The notes: generated by a model from the letters alone, not told the origin. DNA of 64,000 nt from Desulfovibrio sp. (GCA_031272715.1 JAISTH010000028.1:1-64000), one strand, 5' to 3'; positions 1-8,766 are shown, numbered from the stretch's first letter. Program-made: numbers and translations.

Positions 1-13
1 AAGACGGCAACAT
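1..13 (-). CDS. 5' end of a minus-strand gene cut by the window edge
   Basis: Read on the minus strand, an AAGGAGG Shine-Dalgarno sequence (complement of 19-25) lies five bases before an ATG at 13-11, followed by codons for L-P-S before the window ends. The strength and spacing of the ribosome binding site make a real start likely. Nothing can be said about the product. It lies downstream of, and on the same strand as, the zinc-ribbon membrane protein array. Confidence 0.5.
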
Positions 14-258
14 GATGACCTCCTTGTAGGCATTGATTAAGGAAGGTCTATCATGTGCTTTCCGCAAGAAAATCGCAAGAATTTTTTGGGGAACGCACCG
101 AATGGCGGAAGTTCTTGCTGGTACGGTTTGGGAAGCGAAACCCAGTCTGGATGTCAGAAAATGCCGTGGCAGGTGTCGGCCGGCGCTGGCAATCCCACGG
201 AGAGGGCAAATCCTGTCAAGACTCATATTCTATGAGACTCCATTTAATTTTTCATGTA

Positions 259-576
259 TCATGATTTTTCTGTGACTGCAACACTCTTAAGTTTGGCTGG
301 AATAAATTTTTGGATAAGCTCTAAGAAGGGCAAAAAATAATTAAGGAGAATTGTGTAATAGGAATATGGTTTAAAATTAAGAAACCCGATAAACGTGATA
401 ACCGCTAGAACCACTTGCATAAATAAATAGACAGTAACTGGAAAAGGTGTAGTTCTATCTTGAGCGACTGCTATCAGCATAAGAATGCCAAGTATGACAG
501 TCGCCGGCATCACGATATAGTGGGCGAATTTATGAAATTTCAGCGGCGGTGTATGTCTGTCGTAATACGTTTTCAT
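259..576 (-). CDS. Small membrane protein, short member of the zinc-ribbon paralogue array
   Basis: A 105-residue protein with three predicted membrane segments (about residues 16-37, 47-66 and 72-90). Its N-terminus contains the TPPLKFHKFAHYI motif shared with the three longer proteins encoded just upstream (594-1127, 1299-1808, 1962-2495). Compared with them it lacks the fourth membrane segment and the C-terminal double-CxxC zinc ribbon, so it is either a shortened paralogue or a truncated gene. The gap to the 594-1127 gene is only 17 bases, which suggests co-transcription. The gene is AT-rich in a GC-rich genome. Function unknown; no enzyme motif is visible. Confidence 0.65.
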   Translation of the reverse strand: MKTYYDRHTPPLKFHKFAHYIVMPATVILGILMLIAVAQDRTTPFPVTVYLFMQVVLAVITFIGFLNFKPYSYYTILLNYFLPFLELIQKFIPAKLKSVAVTEKS

Positions 577-593
577 TTTAGAACACTTTGCAT

Positions 594-1127
594 TTAATGT
601 TTATAGAGTAGATTCGTACCGCACCGTGGACAGAAATTGGCTTTTTGTTCAATTCGAGCGCCACAGCTGCTGCAAAAGTTGACGCCTGGGGGCGTGTTTG
701 CTAAATCAGGAGCATTTGCATCAAGACCAGAGTCTGTAAATAGCGGCCTTCTTTTTTTGTAGTATACATAAACGATGGCGAACCAAATACATGAACCGAC
801 AACCTGTCCAATTGCGAAAGACCTTGATATAGTCGGATCTGCCAGTGAAATTATAGAGTATGGAATTGCTATGAAAAATGAGATGAGCACTGCATACCAG
901 GAATAGAGTTGCCACTTGAAAAATCCTACGAATATGGCAATGGCTAGGACTAATTCCGCAAGCATGAAAACCATGAAGAATTCGTCATTCAGGCTGGCCC
1001 TGACAGCATAATCTGTCATGTAGAAATAAAATACGACAAGATACAATAGAATTATAAGTGGATAGTAGATGTAGTGCAAAAATTTATGAAACTTTAACGG
1101 CGTGGTGTTTCTATTGGTGTAGATCAT
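594..1127 (-). CDS. Four-TM membrane protein with C-terminal zinc ribbon (paralogue 3)
   Basis: A 177-residue protein. The N-terminal TTPLKFHKFLHYI motif is followed by about four membrane segments (residues 17-36, 49-69, 76-96, 106-125), a short basic cytoplasmic stretch (YYKKRRPLF), and a C-terminal zinc ribbon with two CxxC knuckles, CSSCGARIEQKANFCPRCG. An AGAGGG ribosome binding site precedes the ATG. The tail is of the kind called zinc-ribbon domain in many unrelated small membrane proteins and probably binds one Zn ion on the cytoplasmic side (inference). It belongs to a tandem family of four. Function not recognised. Confidence 0.8.
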   Translation of the reverse strand: MIYTNRNTTPLKFHKFLHYIYYPLIILLYLVVFYFYMTDYAVRASLNDEFFMVFMLAELVLAIAIFVGFFKWQLYSWYAVLISFFIAIPYSIISLADPTISRSFAIGQVVGSCIWFAIVYVYYKKRRPLFTDSGLDANAPDLANTPPGVNFCSSCGARIEQKANFCPRCGTNLLYKH

Positions 1128-1298
1128 GGGTAAGCCCTCTGATAATCCCTTTGGATTTTTGTCGTGACGGTTATAAGGTGGCCAAAATATGTTTCGATAT
1201 CATTAACGATTGCTGAATCATCTTGCGTATCAATTTCTTACAGTGTGGAGAGTCGGCTGGAGTCTCTGCAAGAGCTTTGATACACGTGGATACATTTT

Positions 1299-1808
1299 TT
1301 AGAAAGAGATATTCGCCCCGCAATGAGGGCAGAAATTCACGCCCTTTTGCAAAGGCTTGCCGCACTTGCCGCAGAAACTTTCTGCCGAAGGATTGGCCGT
1401 GTCCAGTTTGCTGCCGTTGAACAAGGGTTTTCTCTTTTTATAATAAATGTAAACCATTGCAAACCATAATATTGAACCCGCAAGTTGAGCCTTCGGGTAG
1501 AACGTCCCTAGGGTCACGTCGTTGATTGTGAAAATTGCATATAAAATGCTAACGAGAAAAAATAGAATTGTCGCATACCATGCGCACAACTGCCAAGTGA
1601 AGAACCCAACAAATACTGCAATGCATAATGCAAGCTCGAATAATGTGAAAACCATATCTCCTTCATAGTATGGAGATTGCTTGACACTTGGCTCAAAAAT
1701 CGCAGTATATGAAAAAAAAGCAAATGCGATTATGCAAATCGGAAAATAGATATAATGCAAGAACTTGTGAAACTTCAATGGCGTTGTGAGCTTGCTGGTG
1801 TAGGTCAT
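1299..1808 (-). CDS. Four-TM membrane protein with C-terminal zinc ribbon (paralogue 2)
   Basis: A 169-residue paralogue of the proteins at 594-1127 and 1962-2495. It has TTPLKFHKFLHYIYFP at the N-terminus, four membrane segments, a YYKKRKPLF basic linker and a C-terminal CGKCGKPLQKGVNFCPHCG zinc ribbon. AAAGGA before the ATG is a plausible ribosome binding site. Spacers of about 150-170 bases separate it from both neighbours, so each gene may have its own promoter. The conserved FHKF..HYI motif next to the first membrane segment is the most distinctive family signature. Function unknown. Confidence 0.8.
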   Translation of the reverse strand: MTYTSKLTTPLKFHKFLHYIYFPICIIAFAFFSYTAIFEPSVKQSPYYEGDMVFTLFELALCIAVFVGFFTWQLCAWYATILFFLVSILYAIFTINDVTLGTFYPKAQLAGSILWFAMVYIYYKKRKPLFNGSKLDTANPSAESFCGKCGKPLQKGVNFCPHCGANISF

Positions 1809-1961
1809 ACATATGTCCTTTGTTAGTACAGAATGATATTTTCTGTCTTTGGCGCGTGGCGATCAAAATTGTTCAAGTGTCACCAGTGATCCCCGCTTTC
1901 ATTTTTGACGCATATGGCAAAAATACTCATCAAAGATTATACAAAAAAGTAAAAACTTTAG

Positions 1962-2495
1962 TTAAATCGGAGTCACTGCCCCACACTTCAGGCAGAACTT
2001 TACGTTAATCTGCAACGGTTCGCCGCACCTGATGCAAAAATCCTTGGGCATCAGCTCATCCTCTGTAATTACGACATTATCAAGTCCACCCCTGCCGTTG
2101 AATAATGGTTTTCTTTGTATGTAATAAAAAAGAACAATGGCAAACCAAATAGTGCACCAAACGAAAAAGAACTTATAGTAATTAATCTCAAATATTGGTT
2201 TTAAAACAGCCAATATCAGAAAATATGGTATTGCCAAGAAAAATGAAACAAGTACCGTATACCATGCATACAGTTCCCAGTGGAAAAATCCGTGAAACGT
2301 AACAACAAACAGAACAAATTCTGCAAAGAAAAAGAACATATTCAACCAGTATACTGGATATATATAATACCAATAGCACCACCCCAAAAGACCAAGCATT
2401 GACAGAGAAAAAACTATTGAAAATGGACAAATCACGAAACGTATTACCTTATGGAATTTGAGCGGAGTCGTATCCTTATAGTAGTAGGTGCTCAT
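1962..2495 (-). CDS. Four-TM membrane protein with C-terminal zinc ribbon (paralogue 1)
   Basis: A 177-residue protein, first in transcription order of the array. The N-terminus reads TTPLKFHKVIRFVICP, followed by four hydrophobic segments rich in aromatic residues, the linker YYIQRKPLFNGRGGLD, and a zinc ribbon CIRCGEPLQINVKFCLKCG. The extreme hydrophobicity and AT-rich codon use contrast with the GC-rich cvpA-mazG region beginning 700 bases away. No strong ribosome binding site is visible (GAGACAAG only). Function unknown; the array suggests repeated duplication of one gene within a transferred island. Confidence 0.75.
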   Translation of the reverse strand: MSTYYYKDTTPLKFHKVIRFVICPFSIVFSLSMLGLLGWCYWYYIYPVYWLNMFFFFAEFVLFVVTFHGFFHWELYAWYTVLVSFFLAIPYFLILAVLKPIFEINYYKFFFVWCTIWFAIVLFYYIQRKPLFNGRGGLDNVVITEDELMPKDFCIRCGEPLQINVKFCLKCGAVTPI

Positions 2496-3228
2496 GTGCT
2501 TGTCTCAAAATGATTTCATATGCTTTTCATTTTTGTGATGCGAGGCCCATAACAAAGAGTGTCGTGCAGGCAACATACTTCAGAAGTTTTGGAATTTCTG
2601 CTTGCAGACGGAATGGCGAGAATTCTGTCGGCATTCCCTTTCACGGCATGATCGTTCATGCCGAACTGGCATTCGGCGTTCGCAAGCGCTTGCAGCAGTC
2701 CAACTCTTCATCGACTCCGGCTTGACGCAACAAATCCATGCCGTCCGGAGGTTGCCCCGCCTTCGCATGGTGGCGCGGCAAGGAACCATGGAGGCCCAAG
2801 GGGCGCCTCCATGCCACATCGGCCGTCCGATCCCGGCGCCCATGCCATCCCGTCCCCTGTACACCTAAAAGTCCACCTCCGCAAGGACTTTCCCGAACCG
2901 CCCGCGTCCTCGTGCGCCCGCAAGGCGCCCCAAGGACCCCAATGGCCTCGCCCCCGCCTCCCCTGTCTCCACTCCCGCCGCAAACGTCCGGCGCCGCCAC
3001 GCCTTGCCTCTCCCCCGTCCCTTGGCCGCAAGTCACGGGCTTGACATCCACTGGGGCGCGTGGCATCTAGCATCGACAGGGTCGCCTTCGGCGTCCATGA
3101 GGATCCAGGGGACAGCGCCGCCGCATCCCGCAGGCATCGCTTCCCTGGCGCTTTCCATCGACATCGCCCGGCGTCGGCCAATCCGTCGCGCCGGCGTCCA
3201 ACGCGCGCCGCAAAACGGGCGGGGGTTC
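2496..3228. other. GC-rich intergenic region, no supported gene
   Basis: The boundary between the AT-rich array and the GC-rich cvpA-mazG block falls near 2560. The listed ORFs on both strands overlap each other, are proline/arginine/glycine-rich and have no ribosome binding sites, which is typical of high-GC noncoding DNA. The promoter for cvpA must lie here, but I could not identify it. Confidence 0.5.
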
Positions 3229-3717
3229 ATGGGGCAGGACATCTTCGATCTGGCCATCATCCTGACGATGGTGTTCTTCGTCATGCGCGGGTACTTCAAC
3301 GGATTCTTCGGCGAGGTGGCGGGCATCGTCTCCATCGTCGGCGGCCTGGGAGCGGCCCACGGCTTCAGCGACCGCCTGGCGCCAAGACTCACCGCCATCA
3401 CCGACCCCGGCCTCCAGAACATCGCCGCCTACGTCGTCATCTTCCTGGGCGTGCTGATCGCGGTGGCCGTGACCGCCCGCATCCTCCAGAGGGTGGTCAC
3501 CTTCTCCTTCGCCGCCGGAGCCGACAGGGTGTGCGGCGCCGGCGTCGGCTTCGTCAAGGGGACGATCCTCTGCGCCTTGACGCTGATGGTGTTGCGCAAG
3601 TTCTTCATGGAGTCCGCCTTCATGAAGCAGTCCCGGGTGCTGCCCTACTTCAACACCGTCATCGAGCAACTGCGCACCTGGCTGCCCCCGGATCTGCTGA
3701 CGCGGGTCGGCATGTGA
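3229..3717 (+). CDS. cvpA: CvpA family membrane protein, copy 1
   Basis: A 162-residue inner-membrane protein of the CvpA (colicin V production protein) family: DIFDLAIILTMVFFVMRGYFNGFFGEVAGI, a glycine-rich second segment, and two more membrane helices (AAYVVIFLGVLIAVAVTARIL and AGVGFVKGTILCALTLMVL). I chose the ATG at 3229 because it aligns with the start of copy 2 at 3832; the ORF extends upstream without homology. The two proteins are nearly identical over their length. CvpA proteins are linked to envelope maintenance in Gram-negative bacteria, but the mechanism is unclear. It is followed by copy 2 and mazG on the same strand. Confidence 0.85.
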   Translation: MGQDIFDLAIILTMVFFVMRGYFNGFFGEVAGIVSIVGGLGAAHGFSDRLAPRLTAITDPGLQNIAAYVVIFLGVLIAVAVTARILQRVVTFSFAAGADRVCGAGVGFVKGTILCALTLMVLRKFFMESAFMKQSRVLPYFNTVIEQLRTWLPPDLLTRVGM

Positions 3718-3831
3718 CGGCCGGTCCCGAGGACGCGAACCGGCCCCTTCGTCCCATGGAACGACGGCGGCGCGGACGACGGACCGGGCCGGCTCCCCTT
3801 CTCCCACGCAAACGACAAGGACAGCTTCCTG

Positions 3832-4323
3832 ATGGAATCCAAGGACATCTTCGATCTGGCCATCGTCCTGACGATGGTCTTCTTCATCGTTCGGGGGTAC
3901 TTCAACGGATTCATCGGCGAGGTGGCGGGCATCGTCTCCATCGTCGCCGGCCTGGGAGCGGCCCACAACTTCAGCGACCGGCTGTCGCCCAATCTCACGG
4001 TCATCGCCGACCCCGGCTTCCGGAACATCGCGGCCTACGTCGTCATCCTCGTGGCCGTGATGATCGTGGTGGCCGTGATCGCCCGCGTCCTCCAGAAGGT
4101 GATCAACTTCTCCTTCGCCGCCGGTGCCGACAGACTGTGCGGCGCCGGCATCGGCTTCATCAAGGGGACGATCCTCTGCGCCCTGGTGCTGCTGATGCTG
4201 CGCAAGTTCTTCGCGGACGCCGTCTTCATGACGCAATCCCGCGTGCTTCCCTACTTCGACGCCATCGTGGAGCAAATGCGCTCCTGGCTGCCGCCGGATC
4301 TGCTGACGCGGGTCGGCATGTGA
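3832..4323 (+). CDS. cvpA: CvpA family membrane protein, copy 2
   Basis: A 163-residue paralogue of the preceding gene with the same four-helix CvpA layout (DIFDLAIVLTMVFFIVRGYFNGFIGEVAGIVSI, then GIGFIKGTILCALVLLMLRKFF and a shared C-terminus LPPDLLTRVGM). Differences are conservative. The start is supported by the matching upstream spacer and by alignment with copy 1. It sits 107 bases before mazG on the same strand, so cvpA-cvpA-mazG may form one transcript. Inner-membrane location is predicted. Dosage or divergence of function after duplication cannot be judged from sequence. Confidence 0.85.
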   Translation: MESKDIFDLAIVLTMVFFIVRGYFNGFIGEVAGIVSIVAGLGAAHNFSDRLSPNLTVIADPGFRNIAAYVVILVAVMIVVAVIARVLQKVINFSFAAGADRLCGAGIGFIKGTILCALVLLMLRKFFADAVFMTQSRVLPYFDAIVEQMRSWLPPDLLTRVGM

Positions 4324-4430
4324 GGCCGCGTCCCCGGGACGCGAAGCGCCCCTCGCCCACGGACCGGCGCTGACGGCGGAACGGGTCGGCCCCCTTTTTC
4401 CCACACGCAAACGACAAGGACGGCTTCTTC

Positions 4431-5321
4431 ATGGGATCCAGCGCGCTTGAGGACCTGCAGGAAGTTGTGGAGCGACTCCTCGCCCCGGACGGCTGCCCCT
4501 GGGACAGGGAACAGACCCCGGAGAGTCTCGCCGACTACTTCGTCGAGGAGAGCCACGAACTGGCCAGCGCCATAAGAGGCGGGGATCCCGGCCAGGTCTG
4601 CGAGGAACTGGGGGATCTGGCCTTCCTGATGGTGATGCTGGCCCGGATCTGCCAGGGCCGCGGCCAGTTCAAGCTGGACGACGCCCTCGAGACGAGCCGC
4701 GCCAAGATGGTCCGGCGCCACCCCCACGTGTTCGGGGACACGGTCTTCGACTCCAGGGAGGAGCAGCTGCGGACCTGGGAACGGATCAAGCGGGACGAGC
4801 ACGCCGAAGGGGAGGACGCGCCCCAGGGGGTCTTCGACAGCCTGCCCCAGTCCCTGCCGGCGCTGATCAAGGCGTACCGGATCCACTCCAAGGCGGCCCG
4901 GGTGGGCTTCACCTGGCCCGAGGACGAGGACGTGGAGACGCAGGCGGAGTCGGAGTGGCTGGAATGGCTGGACGCCAGCATGAGGAAGGACAAGGAGGCC
5001 CAACGCCATGAGTTGGGGGACCTGCTGTTCACGCTGGTGGAACTCGGGCGGCGCAACGGGCTCAAGGCGAACGAGGCGCTGGATCTCGCGACCCGGCGCT
5101 TCCTGAGGCGTTTCGCCGCCATGGAGGGGATGGCGCGGGCGCAGGGAAAGGAATTCGCGAATCTGGATCTGGACGCCCAGAACGATCTCTGGGACGCGGT
5201 CAAGGCGGAGGAGGGGAAGGGCGCCGGGACGGCGCCGACGGGTGAGGGAAGGGAATCCGGAGGCGGAGACGCGGGTGACGCGTCCGCGGCCGGGATCGAC
5301 GGGGGCGAGAAGAGGCCGTGA
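4431..5321 (+). CDS. mazG: Nucleoside triphosphate pyrophosphohydrolase MazG
   Basis: A 296-residue MazG. It hydrolyses (d)NTPs to NMP and pyrophosphate, clearing aberrant nucleotides and influencing ppGpp-linked stress responses in other bacteria. Both MazG repeats are present: GCPWDREQTPESLADYFVEE with the metal-binding EESHEL...CEELGDLAF motif near residues 40-65, and a second repeat with RHELGDLLFTLVELGRRNG near residues 190-210. It is slightly longer than E. coli MazG because of a disordered Gly/Ala/Asp-rich C-terminal tail of about 40 residues. Its stop codon overlaps the GTG start of the next gene, so the two are translationally coupled. Confidence 0.93.
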   Translation: MGSSALEDLQEVVERLLAPDGCPWDREQTPESLADYFVEESHELASAIRGGDPGQVCEELGDLAFLMVMLARICQGRGQFKLDDALETSRAKMVRRHPHVFGDTVFDSREEQLRTWERIKRDEHAEGEDAPQGVFDSLPQSLPALIKAYRIHSKAARVGFTWPEDEDVETQAESEWLEWLDASMRKDKEAQRHELGDLLFTLVELGRRNGLKANEALDLATRRFLRRFAAMEGMARAQGKEFANLDLDAQNDLWDAVKAEEGKGAGTAPTGEGRESGGGDAGDASAAGIDGGEKRP

Positions 5322-8300
5322 CGCAGGCGTTCCGGGGGTTCCGGGGAAGGCCGCATCCGGCGCTTCTGGCGTTCCTGCTCCTTCCCCTCCTTTTCCTTCT
5401 CGTCTGCTGCCGGCCCCCCAGGGGGGCCACGGGAGAGGTGCTGCGCCTCTCCGGGGAACTGCCCAGGCCGTCCCCGGCCTACATGCAATGGCTTGAACGG
5501 CAGTCCATGCTGGCCAAGGTCCCCGAACTGACCGCGCAGGTCTCGGGGACGCCGTTCCTCTGGGGGAACGGGGGCGGACGGACGGATGCGTCGAGACTGG
5601 CGCTGCTCCTCGATGCCTGCGGGAACTGGCTGGAGGTGGACCCTTCCGCGGTGATCGACGAGCGGCCGCTGTTCAAGGCGCTGGCCCGTCCGGAGATCCT
5701 TCCCTTCCTGCGCGAGACGGCCCTTGGAGGCGTCTACGTCGCGCCGGACGGGGAAGGGGACGGGATATGGCTCGAGGGTGGCGAATCCCCGCCGCAGAAG
5801 GGGGATGGGCCTGACGGGGGGACGAGAGTGGTCTCCCTGTCCTTCGGTTCCGGGACGGGAGGGCCCGAGGCCTACGAGGCGCTGCTGACGCGGCTTGAGG
5901 CCTCCCAGGTGCAGGCCGGGGGGGATCTGCTTCCGGCGGCCACGGGAGTGGGGCCGGATTTCATGCTCCAGGCGAGGGTGTATCAGGGCTTCGCGGGTCT
6001 CTACGTCCTTTTGCCGGTGCCATCGAAGGCTTGGGGGGATCTGCCGCCGGACACCGGGGAGTGGCGTCTTGCGGCGCTTTCGCCGGAGGCGGTGGAGCGG
6101 CTTTCCAAGGAGGGAACGCTCCCTCCGGCCTTCGCGAGGGATGGCGTCCTCTGGATGGAACCCGCCGGATGGGGGGCCACTGGCAAGGTCAGGGGCTTCG
6201 ACGGAAATCCCAGACGCTGGGTGTATCGCTTCGCCGGTGACGTAAGACGGCCGGTCCTGCTGTGGCAGGATCCCTCGGGGCAGGCGAGACGGCTGCTGTC
6301 CGCGGCGGTGATCAGACGGACGGGGCTGCTGCGCCAGACCCTGACGGGCGTCAGGATGGAATCCCTGCTGGGGCTGGACGTGGGAGAGGGTGCGAGGATC
6401 GTCGCATCGAACGAAGCGTCGCGGGAACAGGCCCAAGGGGGTGAGGGCGTTCCCGGGAACGGCGAGGAGAGAAGCGGCACGGCCGTGGAGAGTCGGGAGG
6501 GCCGGACTGCCGGGGATGCCGGCCGGAGCGACACCGAGGGCGTGCAATCCCGGGCGGGCGCCTCCTCCGATGGGGGTGACGGGAAGGCGCAAGGCGGCAA
6601 CGGGCGCGCACGGCATGGGACCGGGGACGGCGCATCCCGTTCCGGCGACCGGAAAGAGACTCCCGGCAACGATGATGCCAAGGGATCCTCAGCCGCGGGA
6701 AACCCATCCGCGGGCGCCGAGGACGTCGGGACGAAGCCCAGGGCGGCCGTGCCTGCTGACGCCGAAGGGGATGGACGTCCAGGGACGGTGTCGGAGGAGG
6801 GCAAGGCCAAGGGGACGGCCGGTGGCGTGAAGGGGGGAGATGGCGCGAAGTCCTCCCGGAAGGCAGATGGCGATGGTTCGTCGGCATCGGGGGATACCGA
6901 GGGATCGGACCGTGCCCGCAAGTCCTCCCGCAAGTCCCGGAAGTCCGACGAGGAGGGCGTCTCGGCGTCTGAGGATGGCGAGGGATCCGATCGCGCCCGC
7001 AAATCCTCCCGCAAGTCCAGGAAGTCCGACGAGGAGGGCGTCTCGGCGTCTGAGGATGGCGAGGGATCCGATCGCGCCCGCAAATCCTCCCGCAAGTCCC
7101 GGAAGTCCGACGAGGAGGGCGTCTCGGCATCGGAGGATGGCGAGGGATCCGACCGTGCCCGCAAGTCCTCCCGCAAGTCCCGGAAGTCCGACGAGGAGGG
7201 CGTCTCGGCATCGGAGGATGGCGAGGGATCCGACCATTCACGTAAGTCCTCCCGCAAGTCCCGGAAGTCCGAAGAGGAGGGCGTCTCGGCCTCGGAGAAC
7301 TCCGAGGGATCCGACCGCGCCCGCAAGTCCTCCCGCAAGTCCCGGAAGTCCGAGGAGGAGGGCGTCTCGGCCTCGGAGAACCCCGAGGGATCCGACCGCT
7401 CCGGCAAGTCCTCAGGCAAGTCCCGGAAATCCCCTCGGGACTCGGACGAGACACCGTCTGACAAGGCCAGCGAAGCCGCCAAAGCCGCCAAATTCCCCCA
7501 GATCCCACCCTCGGACGTGGCCCGGGTGGCGTCCCTCGGCCCCGGCATGGAGGCCATGGCGGAGGTCGGCCGACAGATACGCCGCTACGGCGGATGGTCC
7601 TTCCAGGCCGACGTCCTTCCTGTCTCCCTGACCCCCGCCGTGCTGCAGGCCGTGGACTGCGCAAGGGACGCCGCGACCCCGGCGGCCGCCGCCTGCGCGC
7701 TTCTCACAGGCGATGCAGGAATACTGGTCGATGTCCTCTCCGAACATCTGGCCGACGAGGTGGACCAGCGAAGGCTCGTCCGCGGCTACGGGGACTGGCG
7801 AGGCGTGGATCTTCGACCGCTGCTGGCGATGCCCGGCGGGGGGGATGCGGTCTCCCGGGCCGTCGCGAGCCTCTCCCTGCCCCCCGGAACCCTGTGGATT
7901 CCCGGAAGTCAGGCGACCTTGGCGGCCAGGGCCCTCGGCCGAGAGGACGATCTCGCCCGGACCTGCCTGCTGCTCGCGGCCTTTCGGATCGGCCTCCCCG
8001 GCCTCGCCTTCGTGAGCCTTCAGGACCTGACGGGGGCCTTGCCCCCGGGATCCGGGAACGCCTCGGGCGTGGCGGGCGTGCCCCTCTGGAACGAAGGGCG
8101 GGCGACCGCATTGCCGAAGGCGCGTCTCGCCTTCGGGACGATCCCGAAACAGCTGGCCGATCCGGGAAGCTTCCTGCGCCGCATGTGCACGTTGTTGCAG
8201 GCGAGGGTGCGCCACGGGGTGCCCGCAGGGACCCTGGAGAGGATCGACAAGGGGCCGGCGGGATGCATCGCCACCCTGACACGGCTCCCCGGAGGGGGAC

Positions 8301-8491
8301 TGTGGATCGTTGCGGGAAACTTCTCGGACAAGGACCGGGAGATGTCCGTGTGGCTTCCCCGCAGGGGAACGCCTGGCCCGGCCCGTGACGTGCTCGACGG
8401 GAACCGCTCCTTCGGGGTGGGCGACGGCGTCCTGCGTCTGGAACTTCCGGCCCGCGGGGCGCGGCACATCGTCATCGGCGGGGCGTCCTGA
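5318..8491 (+). CDS. Large exported protein resembling a degenerate GH13 enzyme, with a long repeat linker
   Basis: A 1057-residue protein starting at a GTG that overlaps the mazG stop by 4 bases. A hydrophobic N-terminus ending LLFLLVCC looks like a signal sequence, possibly a lipoprotein signal with a weak lipobox. Three parts follow. Residues about 50-380 include GGDLLPAATGVGPDF, WVYRFAGDVRRPVL and GVRMESLLGLD. Residues about 385-735 are a hydrophilic Ser/Lys/Asp/Glu-rich linker with 27-residue repeats. Residues about 735-1057 include RRYGGWSFQADVLP, ACALLTGDAG, GYGDWRGVDL and a beta-rich end (GGGLWIVAGNFSD). I recall similar blocks from trehalose-synthase-like GH13 proteins; if that is right, the expected catalytic Asp (RLDA block) and Glu (FQEL block) are replaced here, suggesting a pseudoenzyme. 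This identification comes from memory of the family, not from an alignment. Confidence 0.6.
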   Translation: MTQAFRGFRGRPHPALLAFLLLPLLFLLVCCRPPRGATGEVLRLSGELPRPSPAYMQWLERQSMLAKVPELTAQVSGTPFLWGNGGGRTDASRLALLLDACGNWLEVDPSAVIDERPLFKALARPEILPFLRETALGGVYVAPDGEGDGIWLEGGESPPQKGDGPDGGTRVVSLSFGSGTGGPEAYEALLTRLEASQVQAGGDLLPAATGVGPDFMLQARVYQGFAGLYVLLPVPSKAWGDLPPDTGEWRLAALSPEAVERLSKEGTLPPAFARDGVLWMEPAGWGATGKVRGFDGNPRRWVYRFAGDVRRPVLLWQDPSGQARRLLSAAVIRRTGLLRQTLTGVRMESLLGLDVGEGARIVASNEASREQAQGGEGVPGNGEERSGTAVESREGRTAGDAGRSDTEGVQSRAGASSDGGDGKAQGGNGRARHGTGDGASRSGDRKETPGNDDAKGSSAAGNPSAGAEDVGTKPRAAVPADAEGDGRPGTVSEEGKAKGTAGGVKGGDGAKSSRKADGDGSSASGDTEGSDRARKSSRKSRKSDEEGVSASEDGEGSDRARKSSRKSRKSDEEGVSASEDGEGSDRARKSSRKSRKSDEEGVSASEDGEGSDRARKSSRKSRKSDEEGVSASEDGEGSDHSRKSSRKSRKSEEEGVSASENSEGSDRARKSSRKSRKSEEEGVSASENPEGSDRSGKSSGKSRKSPRDSDETPSDKASEAAKAAKFPQIPPSDVARVASLGPGMEAMAEVGRQIRRYGGWSFQADVLPVSLTPAVLQAVDCARDAATPAAAACALLTGDAGILVDVLSEHLADEVDQRRLVRGYGDWRGVDLRPLLAMPGGGDAVSRAVASLSLPPGTLWIPGSQATLAARALGREDDLARTCLLLAAFRIGLPGLAFVSLQDLTGALPPGSGNASGVAGVPLWNEGRATALPKARLAFGTIPKQLADPGSFLRRMCTLLQARVRHGVPAGTLERIDKGPAGCIATLTRLPGGGLWIVAGNFSDKDREMSVWLPRRGTPGPARDVLDGNRSFGVGDGVLRLELPARGARHIVIGGAS
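6920..7405 (+). repeat. 81-bp in-frame tandem repeat (six copies) inside the GH13-like gene
   Basis: Six consecutive 81-base units encode 27-residue repeats beginning KSSRKSRKS, then (D/E)EEGVSASE and an EGSDRAR-type end, followed by a partial seventh. The first four share DEE and DGEG; the last two share EEE and EN, so the copies form two subtypes. The unit alternates a basic Ser/Lys/Arg block with an acidic block. It is probably disordered and may span the periplasm or peptidoglycan, or be a phosphorylation-like Ser-rich linker; both are inference. Confidence 0.9.
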
Positions 8492-8766
8492 CCGGGCGCG
8501 CGAGAGGGAGGGGAAGGCATCGGCGGACGGTTCCCGTCGCCTTCCGCCATCGGACGTCATCGTTCCCGGCATCCACGTGCGGCGTCTCACGGCCCCTTGC
8601 AGGGCGGCGACGGTTCGGGTATGTTCGGACATTCCGACCAGAACGAAGACTTCAAGGCCGTCCGCTTGCGGCTACCGGCCTTCCATCTATCCCAACCTAA
8701 GGAACATCATGGAGGGCGCGAATCCTCCCCTGCGGCGAGCCGTCGGGGCACCTCGCGCATAATCGC

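Larger units (their letters stand above)
3229..4430 (+). repeat. Tandem duplication of cvpA with its downstream spacer
   Basis: The unit 3229-3831 (603 bases) repeats as 3832-4430 (599 bases). Both the coding part and the roughly 110-base spacer are conserved: each spacer runs through a GGACGCGAA segment and ends in CACGCAAACGACAAGGAC just before the next start codon (cvpA copy 2, then mazG). Shared spacers show that the duplication covered gene plus intergenic sequence and is fairly recent. Confidence 0.85.

Noticed and set aside
4535-6616. 693-codon minus-strand ORF opposite mazG and the GH13-like gene
   Set aside because: It is antisense to two recognisable genes, is Pro/Arg-rich and has no ribosome binding site; long antisense frames are expected in GC-rich coding DNA.
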